This document shows, piece by piece, positions 34,453-43,390 of a stretch of DNA of 64,000 nucleotides (position 1 is the first letter of the stretch; the number at the start of each line of letters is the position of its first letter). Made by a program: the position numbers and the translations under genes. The stretch covers positions 62,001 to 126,000 of the forward strand of contig NZ_JANRKL010000035.1 of the NCBI RefSeq assembly GCF_033763495.1. The letters are read 5' to 3'. The DNA comes from Haliscomenobacter sp033763495 (GTDB taxonomy: Bacteria; Bacteroidota; Bacteroidia; Chitinophagales; Saprospiraceae). Below the pieces are notes generated by a model. It was not told the origin of the DNA and made no database searches. It saw nothing but the letters and a program-made list of their open reading frames with translations.

Positions 34453-35142
34453 CTCTTTTATGGCCTTTGTCATTTCACGCTTCCCTGGTGGGCCAGGCAA
34501 ACGTTCAACCAAGAATCCTACGGATTTTAGCGTTCGTTTAAATTCCCCTTTGGCGCAGTAAGTCACCATTACTCCACCAGGCTTTAATGCATCGAACATT
34601 TTCTGCATAATTGGTGTAGCCCACAATTCGGGTTGAGCACTGGGGGCAAAGGCGTCGAAATAGATCAGATCAAAGCGAGGAGTAAATTGAAGTTGCTCCA
34701 AATTTCCCCATCTTTTTTGCAAGTTGAAATGGAGACCAAGGACTATTTCTTTGTCCCAAGGCATTTCGTGCATCTGCAAAAATACCGCATTTAAGGCTGT
34801 ATCTTTTTCGCCAATCAAACGAGGGTAATTCAGGTTCTGCGCAGCATGGACTGGAATGGGGAACTCTTCGATGGCTTCATAATACACTTCCACCGATCGA
34901 CCAGCAGTTTCTTGATAGGTAAGCAAGGCATTAAGCCCCGTACCAAAACCCATTTCCAGAATGGATATTTTTTCTGGAGCATTCAACAACAATGGATAAA
35001 GACCAGCCTGAATAAAAACGTGCCGCGATTCAGTGATGGCACCGTATTTGGAATGGTAACTTACCCCAAAGCGAGAGGCAGTAATGGAATGAGAACCATC
35101 TTGTGTTACGAAGATTTCATCATTAGCTGCGTCATCGCTCAT
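34444..35142 (-). CDS. mnmD: tRNA mnm5s2U34 methyltransferase (MnmD)
   Basis: A 232-residue stand-alone version of the MnmC methyltransferase domain, which adds the final methyl group in mnm5s2U34 synthesis on tRNA wobble uridine. The SAM-binding motif EMGFGTGLNALL is near 61-72, followed by the acidic YYEAIEEFP. RFDLIYFDAFAPSAQPELW near 160-178 is diagnostic of this family. The FAD oxidase half of MnmC is absent, as usual in Bacteroidota. It follows a small lipoprotein gene by 24 bp and ends inside a hairpin. Confidence 0.93.
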   Translation of the reverse strand: MSDDAANDEIFVTQDGSHSITASRFGVSYHSKYGAITESRHVFIQAGLYPLLLNAPEKISILEMGFGTGLNALLTYQETAGRSVEVYYEAIEEFPIPVHAAQNLNYPRLIGEKDTALNAVFLQMHEMPWDKEIVLGLHFNLQKRWGNLEQLQFTPRFDLIYFDAFAPSAQPELWATPIMQKMFDALKPGGVMVTYCAKGEFKRTLKSVGFLVERLPGPPGKREMTKAIKEGA

Positions 35143-35166
35143 TGGTATATTGGCTACAGGGACAGA

Positions 35167-35325
35167 TTAAAAAAACAGCGCAACAGCGGTTTTGATGGCT
35201 TCTGTAATCAGGTCCGTGAAAGAAAAATTGGTTGGACATCCATAGCCCCGATTGCAAGAAAATGTGAGTGCAATCACCGTGCAAGCCAACAAGATGTTCT
35301 GAGCTTTTTTGATTTGGATTTTCAT
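35167..35325 (-). CDS. Small lipoprotein, 52 residues, upstream of mnmD
   Basis: ATG 35325 opens 52 codons ending in TAA. The sequence has a basic start (MKIQIKKAQN), a hydrophobic core (ILLACTVIALTF) and a lipobox-like FSC at residues 22-24, then NRGYGCP and a short C-terminus ending in ALFF. It looks like a small outer- or inner-membrane lipoprotein. It lies 24 bp before mnmD and in the same direction. The function is unknown; coding status rests on the lipoprotein signal and the clean frame. Confidence 0.6.
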   Translation of the reverse strand: MKIQIKKAQNILLACTVIALTFSCNRGYGCPTNFSFTDLITEAIKTAVALFF

Positions 35326-35436
35326 ATGTTCGGTCTATTAGCAAAAAAATGAATGTACAATTCGTCCAAACAAACGCCAAGGTATTTGGTTTTATTTTAG
35401 CACTTGGCTTTTCGATGCAAAAGTAGAGATTTTTTC

Positions 35437-35444
35437 TATTTTTG
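35437..35444 (+). promoter_or_regulatory. Possible -7 element for the pyruvate dehydrogenase gene
   Basis: TATTTTTG fits TAnnTTTG but no good TTG lies at the right distance upstream, so the call is weak. It would give a leader of ~95 nt. Confidence 0.3.
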
Positions 35445-35545
35445 CTGCGCCTAAAATTCAACCAGGCTAGTGCACAAAAGGGGCAATAAGAAAATTAATG
35501 TCGTTTTGCCCCACAATTAAGCTTTTAAATTGACAAAAACTGCAT

Positions 35546-36532
35546 ATGAGTAGAGAACTTGCGCTTCGCGATGCACTCAGAGAGGCATTGATAGAGGAGA
35601 TGCGCCGGGACGAAACCGTTTTCCTGATGGGAGAAGAAGTAGCCCAATACGATGGTGCATATAAAGTAAGTAAAGGTTTGTTGGATGAATTTGGTCCAAA
35701 AAGGGTGATTGATACCCCAATCGCCGAGTTAGGTTTTGCTGGCATTGGTGTGGGGGCAGCCATGAATGGTTTGAGGCCCGTAGTTGAGTTTATGACCTGG
35801 AATTTTGCCATCCTGGCTTTTGACCAAATCGTCAACAACGCTGCCAAAACCCTTTCGCAGTCGGCCGGTCAATTCAATTGCCCAATTGTTTTTCGCGGTC
35901 CTTCTGGGGCTGCCGGGCAGTTGGCTCAACAACACTCTCAAACATTTGAAAGCTGGATGGCGAATGTTCCTGGATTAAAGGTCATTTCCTGCATTGATCC
36001 AGCTGATGCCAAAGGTCTGCTGAAATCTGCCATTCGGGACAATAACCCAGTTTGCATCATGGAATCGGAGCTTTTGTATGGGCACAAAGGCATTGTACCA
36101 GAAGGAGAGTACCTAGTTCCAATTGGCAAAGCTGCCATTCGCCGTGAAGGAACTGATGTTACCCTGATTTCCTACAATAAAATGACCCTGGTCGCGCTAG
36201 ATGCGGCTACTGAGTTGGCTAAAGAGGGGATCTCAGCTGAAGTGATCGACTTGCGCACCATTCGCCCATTGGATGTAGAAACCCTGATCAATTCTGTTAA
36301 AAAAACCAACCGCTGCGTGATCGTGGATGAAGCCTGGCCTTTCGCCAGCGTATCTTCGGAAGTAGCTTATACCGTCCAAAAATTGGCTTTCGATTATCTG
36401 GATGCACCGGTAGTTCGGGTCAGTTCAGCAGATACTTCCTTGCCTTATGCACCCACACTTGTGGATGCTTACCTGCCCAACCCAAGTCGGGTGGTTAAAG
36501 CAGTTAAAGAAGTGATGTACGTTAAGGGTTGA
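35546..36532 (+). CDS. pdhB: Pyruvate dehydrogenase E1 component, beta subunit
   Basis: A 328-residue transketolase-like E1 beta subunit. The start REALRDALREALIEEM-like segment, MGEEVAQYDGAYKVSKGL (~28-45), VIDTPIAELGFAGIGVGAA (~55-75) and FRGPSGAAGQLAQQHSQ (~115-131) are typical; the invariant Glu of MGEEV and of PIAE contact thiamine diphosphate. The C-terminal transketolase domain has VIDLRTIRPLDVETL (~232-246). With an alpha subunit elsewhere it decarboxylates pyruvate for acetyl-CoA formation. The E1 alpha and E2 genes are not adjacent. Branched-chain oxoacid specificity cannot be excluded from sequence alone. Confidence 0.93.
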   Translation: MSRELALRDALREALIEEMRRDETVFLMGEEVAQYDGAYKVSKGLLDEFGPKRVIDTPIAELGFAGIGVGAAMNGLRPVVEFMTWNFAILAFDQIVNNAAKTLSQSAGQFNCPIVFRGPSGAAGQLAQQHSQTFESWMANVPGLKVISCIDPADAKGLLKSAIRDNNPVCIMESELLYGHKGIVPEGEYLVPIGKAAIRREGTDVTLISYNKMTLVALDAATELAKEGISAEVIDLRTIRPLDVETLINSVKKTNRCVIVDEAWPFASVSSEVAYTVQKLAFDYLDAPVVRVSSADTSLPYAPTLVDAYLPNPSRVVKAVKEVMYVKG

Positions 36533-36536
36533 GAAA

Positions 36537-36583
36537 GTTGAGGAGTTGAGTTTGTGCCGCTTGCGGAGCCTCAACTCCTTAAC
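36537..36583. terminator. Bidirectional hairpin overlapping the M50 protease stop
   Basis: GTTGAGGAGTTGAG and its near complement (36570-36583) pair over 14 bp with one mismatch. It lies between the convergent pdhB and protease genes, and the right arm contains the stop codon at 36579. Confidence 0.75.
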
Positions 36584-37673
36584 TAAATCTAAGGTGCGGC
36601 TGAGAATTGTCAATCACCAAAATCTCCATAATGTTATCCCGGTTCAGCACTCCAACCAATTTTCCTCCTTCAAAAATCGGGGCAATCTCCACATTTTCAT
36701 CCGTCATTTGGTCGTAAACGTCATCCAGGGGCATTTGAGGTTCCAGGCGTAGAAGGGTGCGATTCATCACCTCGCTAATATTGGCCTCCTTGCCAAAATG
36801 ACCAAGCCCTTCGATCATTTCATTGCGGGTAAGGGTTCCAACCACCTCTTCATTTTGCATGACAATGAACTCTTTTTCCTGCCCATCCAATAAAAGGCGT
36901 ACAGCGGTACCAATGGTATCGGTGCTTTGTAGGGGAGTAAATTGGTGCATGATGGCGTCTTGTACCTTGTATTTAGACAAGGCTGAACGAGTGGATTCGT
37001 AATTGCCTTCGGCGCCTGCTCCCAAGTAAATGAACACACCGATGAAGACCAACCAAATATTGCCACTTAAACCAAACAAAACCAGTCCAATCGCCAACAA
37101 CTGGCCAATGCGGACCGCGATGGTTGTAGCTTTGTAACGGCCGTATTTCATGGTCAAAAGGGCCCGCAAAACCCGCCCTCCGTCCATGGGGAAAGCAGGA
37201 ATCAGGTTAAAAGAAAACAGCATTACATTGGTTGTAAACAAGGAATAGATCATGTTGTCATTGCTGACTGGGCTCCACCAATCAGAAATGGCTGGTACAT
37301 GGCCAGTTGCAGCCAGGAGGATTAAAAAGGCAATGGCCAGGACAAAATTGACCGCAGGGCCAGCCAAAGCAATGAGCATTTCCTGCCAGGGTTTTTCAGG
37401 GATGTGCTCCATGGCGGCGACCCCGCCTATGGGAAGTAGAGTGATGTGATTGGTTTTGACCCCAAAACGTTTGCCCATCAAGGCATGGCCAAATTCGTGC
37501 AGTAGAACAAACAAAAAAAGTAGCACAATAAAAATAAAACCGTTTAAACTACCTTCTGAACGTCCAATGGTGCGGATGCCGGCCACAAAAACGCCAAGAA
37601 GGAGCACGATAAAGGTCCAATGCAAGAACACGTCAATGCCAGCAATTCTGGCAATTTTTAGCGACCATTTCAT
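36579..37673 (-). CDS. Site-2-type membrane protease (M50) with CBS pair
   Basis: A 364-residue intramembrane zinc protease of the SpoIVFB/Rv-like M50 group. Several membrane helices fill residues 1-225. The zinc site HEFGHALMG is near 61-69 and the third ligand segment NLIPAFPMDGGRVLRA near 155-170. Two CBS domains at ~240-360 (e.g. IMHQFTPLQSTDTIGTA, GVLNRDNIMEIL) probably sense adenine nucleotides and gate activity. It would cleave transmembrane substrates such as anti-sigma factors or signal remnants; no substrate gene is adjacent. Confidence 0.93.
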   Translation of the reverse strand: MKWSLKIARIAGIDVFLHWTFIVLLLGVFVAGIRTIGRSEGSLNGFIFIVLLFLFVLLHEFGHALMGKRFGVKTNHITLLPIGGVAAMEHIPEKPWQEMLIALAGPAVNFVLAIAFLILLAATGHVPAISDWWSPVSNDNMIYSLFTTNVMLFSFNLIPAFPMDGGRVLRALLTMKYGRYKATTIAVRIGQLLAIGLVLFGLSGNIWLVFIGVFIYLGAGAEGNYESTRSALSKYKVQDAIMHQFTPLQSTDTIGTAVRLLLDGQEKEFIVMQNEEVVGTLTRNEMIEGLGHFGKEANISEVMNRTLLRLEPQMPLDDVYDQMTDENVEIAPIFEGGKLVGVLNRDNIMEILVIDNSQPHLRFS

Positions 37674-37742
37674 GGCATGCGAGGTTTTGTAATTTGATTT
37701 TTGCTCAAAAGCGACCTCAATTTACAAAACCATCCCTTTGCA

Positions 37743-39020
37743 TTATTGTTCTTGGGGTATTTTCTTTACGAGGCGCTGATCTAATAGAAGTTGGGCATCT
37801 TTGGCATCCTTCTTGAACTCAATGCCTTTTCGAGTAAAACCTCTTTCCTTCAACTCATCTCCGGCCTTGTCTAAAAAAACAGGATCGTCTACTTTTTGAT
37901 ACCGTTTTAGGGTGTCAATACTTTTCACTGCATCATCGATTTTATTCACTTTAATTTGGGCAATGGCCCGATTTCTCAAGGCAACGGTATCATGGGGCTT
38001 TTTGTCCAAAATTTGATCATACAGTTTGATCGACTTTTGGAAATCCTTTTTCTTGGCGTGTGCATTGGCTAAGGTCATGGTTGCCATGGATTCTGCATTG
38101 CTTTTTTTGGCGTTTTTGGCCGCAATGTTGCTTCCTTTCATTGTTTCGTCGTACGCTTCTTCTGACACCGCCACTGCACCTGGAGAATTGTTGTTCACCA
38201 ATACCCTGGCAGCAATGATCAAAGCTGCTTGTTTGATGCTGGCCTGAAAACTTCCCTGGTTTCTGAATTGCAATAAACTATCGAGATTTGCCTGCTCAGC
38301 AGGATTGAGTTGTGGTTCATAAAAATTGAGATCAATTTCGTTGTTGTCAAACACTCTGCCCCAAATGACCATTCTGGCCTGGCATTTTTCAATCATGGCT
38401 TTGGCCACCGACAAGTCTACCGAACCTTTGATTTTGGTTACCAAGGCAGCGTCTCCATTGTATTGGTTGCGGGCAAAAATGGCGTCAATCTCTTCCACCA
38501 ACAATTGGTCGGTGATAGAATCCTTGGGATTGAGGGTGGTAAATTGAAAAATAGCAATGGGATATTCCGCTTTTTTAACAAAAGCGGGGCAGGTAAATGC
38601 CGGAATATCCACCACCTGAGTGGAATCACCTGGATCGGATAATGGTTCAGTCAAATCTGGTTTGGGTGACAACTGACGAACCAGCAACACAATCACCAGG
38701 GTCAAAACTGCGCCTCCAGCCGCATACCACCACCAAATCTGGCGATTGGGCAATGGTTTTGCTGTACTGCCTCTCTCAAGTTGTTCAAGGATTTCAAGTA
38801 CTTTGTTGATGGCAATATTGTTGGCCAAACGAATCTGATCTTCGGTCAGCACTCCTTGCAGTTCTTTTTCCTTAATTTGGTTGAATTCACTTTGAGCAAC
38901 CTGTGCAGCACGGTAGAGTGGGGAATACTCATCCATTTTGCTTTCCAAAAAAGCAACCAACTGATCCAATGCTTCATCCACCTTTCCTTCGGCAACCAAC
39001 TCTTTAATTTCAGTTTTCAT
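37743..39020 (-). CDS. EAD11-like domain, TM helix, periplasmic TPR protein
   Basis: A 425-residue protein from ATG 39020 (MKTEIKELVAEGKVDEAL begins the conserved domain; a longer frame to 39125 is less likely). Residues 1-85 match the effector-associated domain of the STAND ATPase at 10362 (LVAEGKVDEALDQL; NNIAINKVLEILEQL). A membrane helix follows at ~94-115, then a mixed alpha/beta exterior part (~130-245: VEEIDAIFARN, ARMVIWGRVFD) that resembles stress-sensing or TolB-like folds, and TPRs to the end (YDQILDKKPHDTVALRNRAIAQIKVNK). The topology puts the EAD in the cytoplasm and the TPRs in the periplasm, as expected for a transmembrane signalling adaptor. Confidence 0.82.
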   Translation of the reverse strand: MKTEIKELVAEGKVDEALDQLVAFLESKMDEYSPLYRAAQVAQSEFNQIKEKELQGVLTEDQIRLANNIAINKVLEILEQLERGSTAKPLPNRQIWWWYAAGGAVLTLVIVLLVRQLSPKPDLTEPLSDPGDSTQVVDIPAFTCPAFVKKAEYPIAIFQFTTLNPKDSITDQLLVEEIDAIFARNQYNGDAALVTKIKGSVDLSVAKAMIEKCQARMVIWGRVFDNNEIDLNFYEPQLNPAEQANLDSLLQFRNQGSFQASIKQAALIIAARVLVNNNSPGAVAVSEEAYDETMKGSNIAAKNAKKSNAESMATMTLANAHAKKKDFQKSIKLYDQILDKKPHDTVALRNRAIAQIKVNKIDDAVKSIDTLKRYQKVDDPVFLDKAGDELKERGFTRKGIEFKKDAKDAQLLLDQRLVKKIPQEQ

Positions 39021-39202
39021 GACCAATATTTTTGGAGCTTTACGGCCATCCTTGACAATTTGATGACACTTTGAACTTATAACTCGTTTTTGGCAAAAAG
39101 TGACGTAAAATAAAGGATGTTTCACAAACTCTTAACTCAAGAATCGTGAAACTATGCGGAATTGTTAAGATTTTTATTGGAATTTAATCAATCCACGCCA
39201 TC

Positions 39203-41635
39203 ATGAAATTCAAAGCACTATTGTATTCACTATTTGTATTCAGCCTGCTGGGCATCAATTCTTGCAATAAACCTGCTCAAAGCTCCATGAGTTTGGGGCG
39301 TTATGGCCAGGTTCAAAAACTGATGCTTCCCAATGGCTGGTCACTCACCCCAATCGGGGATCAGCTCGAACTAGGCGATTTACCCCTGAATATGCTACTT
39401 TCCAGCGATAAAAGTCGCGCGATAGTCAGCAACAACGGTCAATCTCAACACAGTTTGATGTGGATTGACACCAAAACGCGTAAAGTCCTGCATGAAATTG
39501 AAATTCCCAAGGCCTGGTACGGCCTGGCTCTGAGCAAGGATGCCAAAACACTATATGCTTCCGGCGGTTACGACAACCAAATCCGTATTTATAACCTCGA
39601 AAACGATCGGCTGAGGTTGCGTGACAGCCTGGTTTTGGGTAACCGCTGGCCGAGAGGTGCCGCTTCACCAGCCGGAATGACCCTTTCTGCTCAGGAAGAT
39701 CGTTTGTATTGTGTAACCAAAGGGGACAGCGCTTTGTACACCTTTAATACACAAAATAAACAGCTGGAAAAAAAGACCAAACTCAAAGCTGCTGCCTACA
39801 CCTGTATCTTGGCTCCGGATGGAAAAAAGCTCTACCTCTCCATTTGGGGCGGAGCAGCAGTTGCCGTGTACAATCCTGAAACGGCCAAAATCGAAGCTGA
39901 GATTGCCGTAGGTTCCCACCCCAATGAAATGGTTTTTAGCAAAGATTCCCGTTATTTATATGTCGCTTGTGCCGACGACAATGCCGTTTCCGTGATTGAC
40001 TTGCAATCCGGGCAGGTGGTAGAAAACATTGTAGCAGCCTTATATCCTGATGCGCCAACCGGCTCTACAACCAATTCAATTGCTTTGTCTGAAGATGGGA
40101 AAATGCTTGCTGTGGCCAATGCCGACAACAATTGTTTGGCCCTGTTTGATGTCGGTGAAGCACGCAAAACCAAGTCCCTTGGCTTTGTTCCTACGGGTTG
40201 GTATCCCACTGCGGTCCGTTTTGTAGGCGATCAACTTCTGGTAACCAATGGGAAAGGTTTGACTTCTAAAGCCAATCCAAATGGGCCAAATCCATATAAA
40301 GCGAGAACCAAGGAAACCGAATACATCGGGGGCTTGTTCAAAGGCACCTTATCCTTTATTGCGGTTCCTACCCTGGAGGAACTGCCTGCCTTTACCAAAT
40401 TGGTGTACAGCAATACTCCCTATCAAAAAAACAAAGAAATGCTGGCAGATGGGGAAGCTGGTAACCCAATCCCCCGCAAGGTAGGCGATCTTTCTCCCAT
40501 CAAATATGTCTTTTACATCATCAAGGAGAATCGCACTTACGACCAGGTTTTTGGCGACATCAAAGAGGGCAACGGAGATCCTTCGCTTTGTTTGTTTCCT
40601 GATTCGGTTTCCCCCAATATGCATAAACTCGCCCGGGAATTTGTCTTACTCGACAATTTTTACGTAGATGCCGAAGTCAGTGCCGATGGCCACAACTGGT
40701 CCACTTCGGCTTATGCCAATGACTATGTAGAAAAGACCTGGCCTACTAATTATGGTGGAAGAGGTGGAACTTATGAATACGAAGGATCCAAAGAAATCGC
40801 CTGGTCGAAAGGGGGATTTTTGTGGGACAAATGTAAAGCGGCCGGATTGAGTTACCGCAGTTATGGCATTTGGGCCGATTATGGACAAACTTACATGCCC
40901 AATCTCAAAGGGCATTTGTGCAACAAATTTCCAGGCTATAACCTTTCTATCCAGGATATTCTGCGCTTTGAACGTTGGAAAGCAGATTTTGACTCACTCC
41001 TGGCCATCAACCAGGTGCCACGGATGAACTTTGTGCGTTTTGGCAACGACCACACTGCGGGCGCTAGGGTAGGGGTGCCTTCTCCGGCGGCGATGGTGGC
41101 TGACAACGATTTAGCAGTGGGACGTTTTGTCGAACACTTGTCCAAGAGTAAAATCTGGAAAGAATCTGCCGTTTTTGTCCTGGAAGACGACGCTCAAAAC
41201 GGTCCTGATCACATTGATGCGCACCGCTCTCCTTGTCTGGTCATTAGCCCATACACCAAGCGCAAACACGTGGAGAGCAGCATGTATTCCACCTCAAGCG
41301 TCCTACGTACCATAGAACTAATCCTGGGTTTGAGCCCAATGAGCCAATACGATGCAGCGGCCAGACCCATGTATGCGTGTTTTAGCAAAAAACCGGATTT
41401 TAGTCCTTATGAGGCCAAAAGCAATCAGATCAGCTTGACCATGCGCAATACCATTGATGATTATTGGTCAAAACTTTCGTATTCTTTTGATCTGGAAAAA
41501 GAAGATCGTGCACCAGATTTGGCGTTTAATGAGGTGATCTGGAAGGCCGTACGCGGTAGAAATTCCAAGGTTCCTGCTCCCCGTAGAAGTGCTTTTGTTA
41601 TCCCGATTCAAGGTGAGGAGGAGGAAGAGGAATAA
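39203..41635 (+). CDS. Lipoprotein: YncE-like beta-propeller fused to phosphoesterase
   Basis: An 810-residue exported lipoprotein (LLGINSC at ~16-22). Residues ~60-400 form a seven-bladed YVTN/YncE-type propeller (e.g. VFSKDSRYLYVACADDNAVSVIDLQSG). Residues ~430-760 are an alkaline-phosphatase-superfamily phosphoesterase with VFYIIKENRTYDQVFGD near 435 and VFVLEDDAQNGPDHIDAHRSP near 656-676. Its natural substrate is unknown; related domains include phospholipase C and acid phosphatases. The C-terminus is unusually acidic (EEEEEE). A 60-bp palindrome ends the transcript. Confidence 0.92.
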   Translation: MKFKALLYSLFVFSLLGINSCNKPAQSSMSLGRYGQVQKLMLPNGWSLTPIGDQLELGDLPLNMLLSSDKSRAIVSNNGQSQHSLMWIDTKTRKVLHEIEIPKAWYGLALSKDAKTLYASGGYDNQIRIYNLENDRLRLRDSLVLGNRWPRGAASPAGMTLSAQEDRLYCVTKGDSALYTFNTQNKQLEKKTKLKAAAYTCILAPDGKKLYLSIWGGAAVAVYNPETAKIEAEIAVGSHPNEMVFSKDSRYLYVACADDNAVSVIDLQSGQVVENIVAALYPDAPTGSTTNSIALSEDGKMLAVANADNNCLALFDVGEARKTKSLGFVPTGWYPTAVRFVGDQLLVTNGKGLTSKANPNGPNPYKARTKETEYIGGLFKGTLSFIAVPTLEELPAFTKLVYSNTPYQKNKEMLADGEAGNPIPRKVGDLSPIKYVFYIIKENRTYDQVFGDIKEGNGDPSLCLFPDSVSPNMHKLAREFVLLDNFYVDAEVSADGHNWSTSAYANDYVEKTWPTNYGGRGGTYEYEGSKEIAWSKGGFLWDKCKAAGLSYRSYGIWADYGQTYMPNLKGHLCNKFPGYNLSIQDILRFERWKADFDSLLAINQVPRMNFVRFGNDHTAGARVGVPSPAAMVADNDLAVGRFVEHLSKSKIWKESAVFVLEDDAQNGPDHIDAHRSPCLVISPYTKRKHVESSMYSTSSVLRTIELILGLSPMSQYDAAARPMYACFSKKPDFSPYEAKSNQISLTMRNTIDDYWSKLSYSFDLEKEDRAPDLAFNEVIWKAVRGRNSKVPAPRRSAFVIPIQGEEEEEE

Positions 41636-41663
41636 GGGTTTTTTAAGTGATTAAAAATTAGGT

Positions 41664-41723
41664 GTTTGAAACAAAGAAGCGGGTCGATAGTTGGTACTAT
41701 TGACCCGCTTCTTTGTTTCAAAC
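41664..41723. terminator. Perfect 22-bp-arm palindrome, 60 bp overall
   Basis: GTTTGAAACAAAGAAGCGGG at 41664 and its complement ending at 41723 form 22-bp perfect arms; the 16-nt centre also pairs (ATAGT-TGGT-ACTAT). It lies between two co-directional genes and is far longer than a typical terminator stem, although it may serve as one. Confidence 0.75.
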
Positions 41724-41809
41724 ATTAACAAATTGTTTGTACCATTAAAAAAAAATAGTACGTTTTTCACCTAAAAAGTGAACTTGCAAAACGTTTCACG
41801 TCTAAAGCA

Positions 41810-41817
41810 TATATTTG
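41810..41817 (+). promoter_or_regulatory. Possible -7 element for the M48 protease gene
   Basis: TATATTTG matches TAnnTTTG; the best TTG (41784) is 23 bp upstream, slightly long. Leader would be about 16 nt. Confidence 0.4.
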
Positions 41818-41839
41818 TTTTACCCAAAAAATCAAAACC

Positions 41840-43327
41840 ATGCAAAACTTGCTAAAAATGCAAAAGATATTCTTGCGTATGCTTCCGGTGTTCACGCTAG
41901 CATCGGTACTTTTTTTGAATTCCTGTGCTGTGGTAAACCCCGTTTCTGGCAAAAAACAACTGCTTGTTATGTCTGAGCAGGAAGAAATTGCCCTGGGGAA
42001 ATCCTCTGACCCTCAGGTTATTGCTGAATTCGGCAGTTACGATGATCCAAAACTACAGGCTTTCATCAATGAAAAAGGTCAGGAGATGGTCAAAGTATCT
42101 CACCGCCCTAATTTACCTTTCCAATTCAAGGTGGTTGATTCTGACGTGGTGAATGCTTTTGCCTTGCCCGGTGGTTATGTTTATTTTACCAGAGGCATCA
42201 TGGCTCACTTCAACAATGAAGCAGAGTTTGCGGGGGTTTTGGGCCACGAAATTGGTCACGTTACAGCCCGTCACGGTGCACTGCAACAGAGAAGCCAGAT
42301 TTTGAGTGGGATTGGATTGATTGGTGTGCTGATAGCAGTCCCCGGTGCGGCCGAATTTGCGGAGCCCTTATCCCAGGGGATGCAAATGTTGCTGTTAAAA
42401 AACAGCCGCGATCATGAAAGTCAATCCGATGAACTAGGGGTACAATACTCCACCAAAATTGGCTACGATGCCAAGGAAATGGCTGGCTTTTTTAGTACAA
42501 TTGACCGTTTGAGCGGCGGCCCGGAAGGTCGGGTGCCCAACTTCTTATCCACTCACCCTAATCCTTTGGATCGTTTCAAAAGGGTAGGGGAGCTGGCTGA
42601 TGCGGAGCAGAAAAAGACCAACAACTACAATTTGGCGGTGAATCGGGATAAGTACCTGCGAATGATCGACGGCATTGTGTATGGCCCGGATCCTAAGCAA
42701 GGCTATACCCTCAATAATGTTTTTTATCATCCAGTGCTGAAGTTCCAATTTCCGATCCCTGTAGATTGGCAATTGCAAAACTCGCCTCAGCAGGTCGTGA
42801 TGGCGCCCAAAGATGGAAAAGCTGCCATAATTTTTAACCTTGCTCCAGAAAAAACCTTGCGTGAAGCTGCAACCAAAACCATCAGCCAGGATTCTTTAAA
42901 GTTGATTGACTCTCAAAACTTGACGGTCAATGGTTTCCCTGCTATTGCGATGGTGGCTGAACAGACGACCAAAACGCAGCAAGGCTCCCAAACCCTTCGC
43001 ATCAATATTTATTGCATCCAATATGACAACTACATCTACCGCTTCTACGGCATGGCGACTGCAGCGGACTACAATACCTATGCTTTGACCTTCCAAAATA
43101 CGTTTAAAAATTTCCGTGAACTGACCGATCCTGCCCGGATCAACGTGTACCCTGAACGGGTAAGCATCAAAACGGTGAACCGTACTGGCACTTTGGCAGA
43201 TGCATTGAAAAGCTTCGGCGTAACCGACAAACGCCTTGAAGAGCATGCAATTCTGAATGGCATGCAGCAAAAGGATCAGGTGACCGCAGGAATGTTGATT
43301 AAAGTTGTGGAGAAGGGGAGTAAGTAA
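41840..43327 (+). CDS. M48-family periplasmic metalloprotease lipoprotein
   Basis: A 495-residue exported protease. A lipoprotein signal ends at SVLFLNSC (~29). The peptidase M48 domain has the zinc motif GHEIGHVTARH near 134-144 and the Glu ligand region DHESQSDELG near 194. This arrangement resembles BepA/YfgC-type outer-membrane assembly proteases. The C-terminal half (~300-430) carries a beta-rich region of unknown type, and the last ~60 residues (TGTLADALKSFGVTDKRLEEHAILNG) look LysM-like. It probably takes part in envelope protein quality control. Confidence 0.92.
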   Translation: MQNLLKMQKIFLRMLPVFTLASVLFLNSCAVVNPVSGKKQLLVMSEQEEIALGKSSDPQVIAEFGSYDDPKLQAFINEKGQEMVKVSHRPNLPFQFKVVDSDVVNAFALPGGYVYFTRGIMAHFNNEAEFAGVLGHEIGHVTARHGALQQRSQILSGIGLIGVLIAVPGAAEFAEPLSQGMQMLLLKNSRDHESQSDELGVQYSTKIGYDAKEMAGFFSTIDRLSGGPEGRVPNFLSTHPNPLDRFKRVGELADAEQKKTNNYNLAVNRDKYLRMIDGIVYGPDPKQGYTLNNVFYHPVLKFQFPIPVDWQLQNSPQQVVMAPKDGKAAIIFNLAPEKTLREAATKTISQDSLKLIDSQNLTVNGFPAIAMVAEQTTKTQQGSQTLRINIYCIQYDNYIYRFYGMATAADYNTYALTFQNTFKNFRELTDPARINVYPERVSIKTVNRTGTLADALKSFGVTDKRLEEHAILNGMQQKDQVTAGMLIKVVEKGSK

Positions 43328-43334
43328 TAATAAA

Positions 43335-43374
43335 ATAATGGAAGGTTAGCGGAAATTGCTCAACCTTCCATTAT
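43335..43374. terminator. Bidirectional terminator
   Basis: ATAATGGAAGGTT and its complement pair perfectly (13 bp) across a 14-nt loop, between the convergent M48 protease and MFS genes. Confidence 0.85.
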
Positions 43375-43390
43375 ATTTTCACAAACCATA

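Noticed and set aside
35132..35461. 109-codon frame on the minus strand upstream of mnmD
   Set aside because: Overlaps a better small lipoprotein frame and has no recognisable features.
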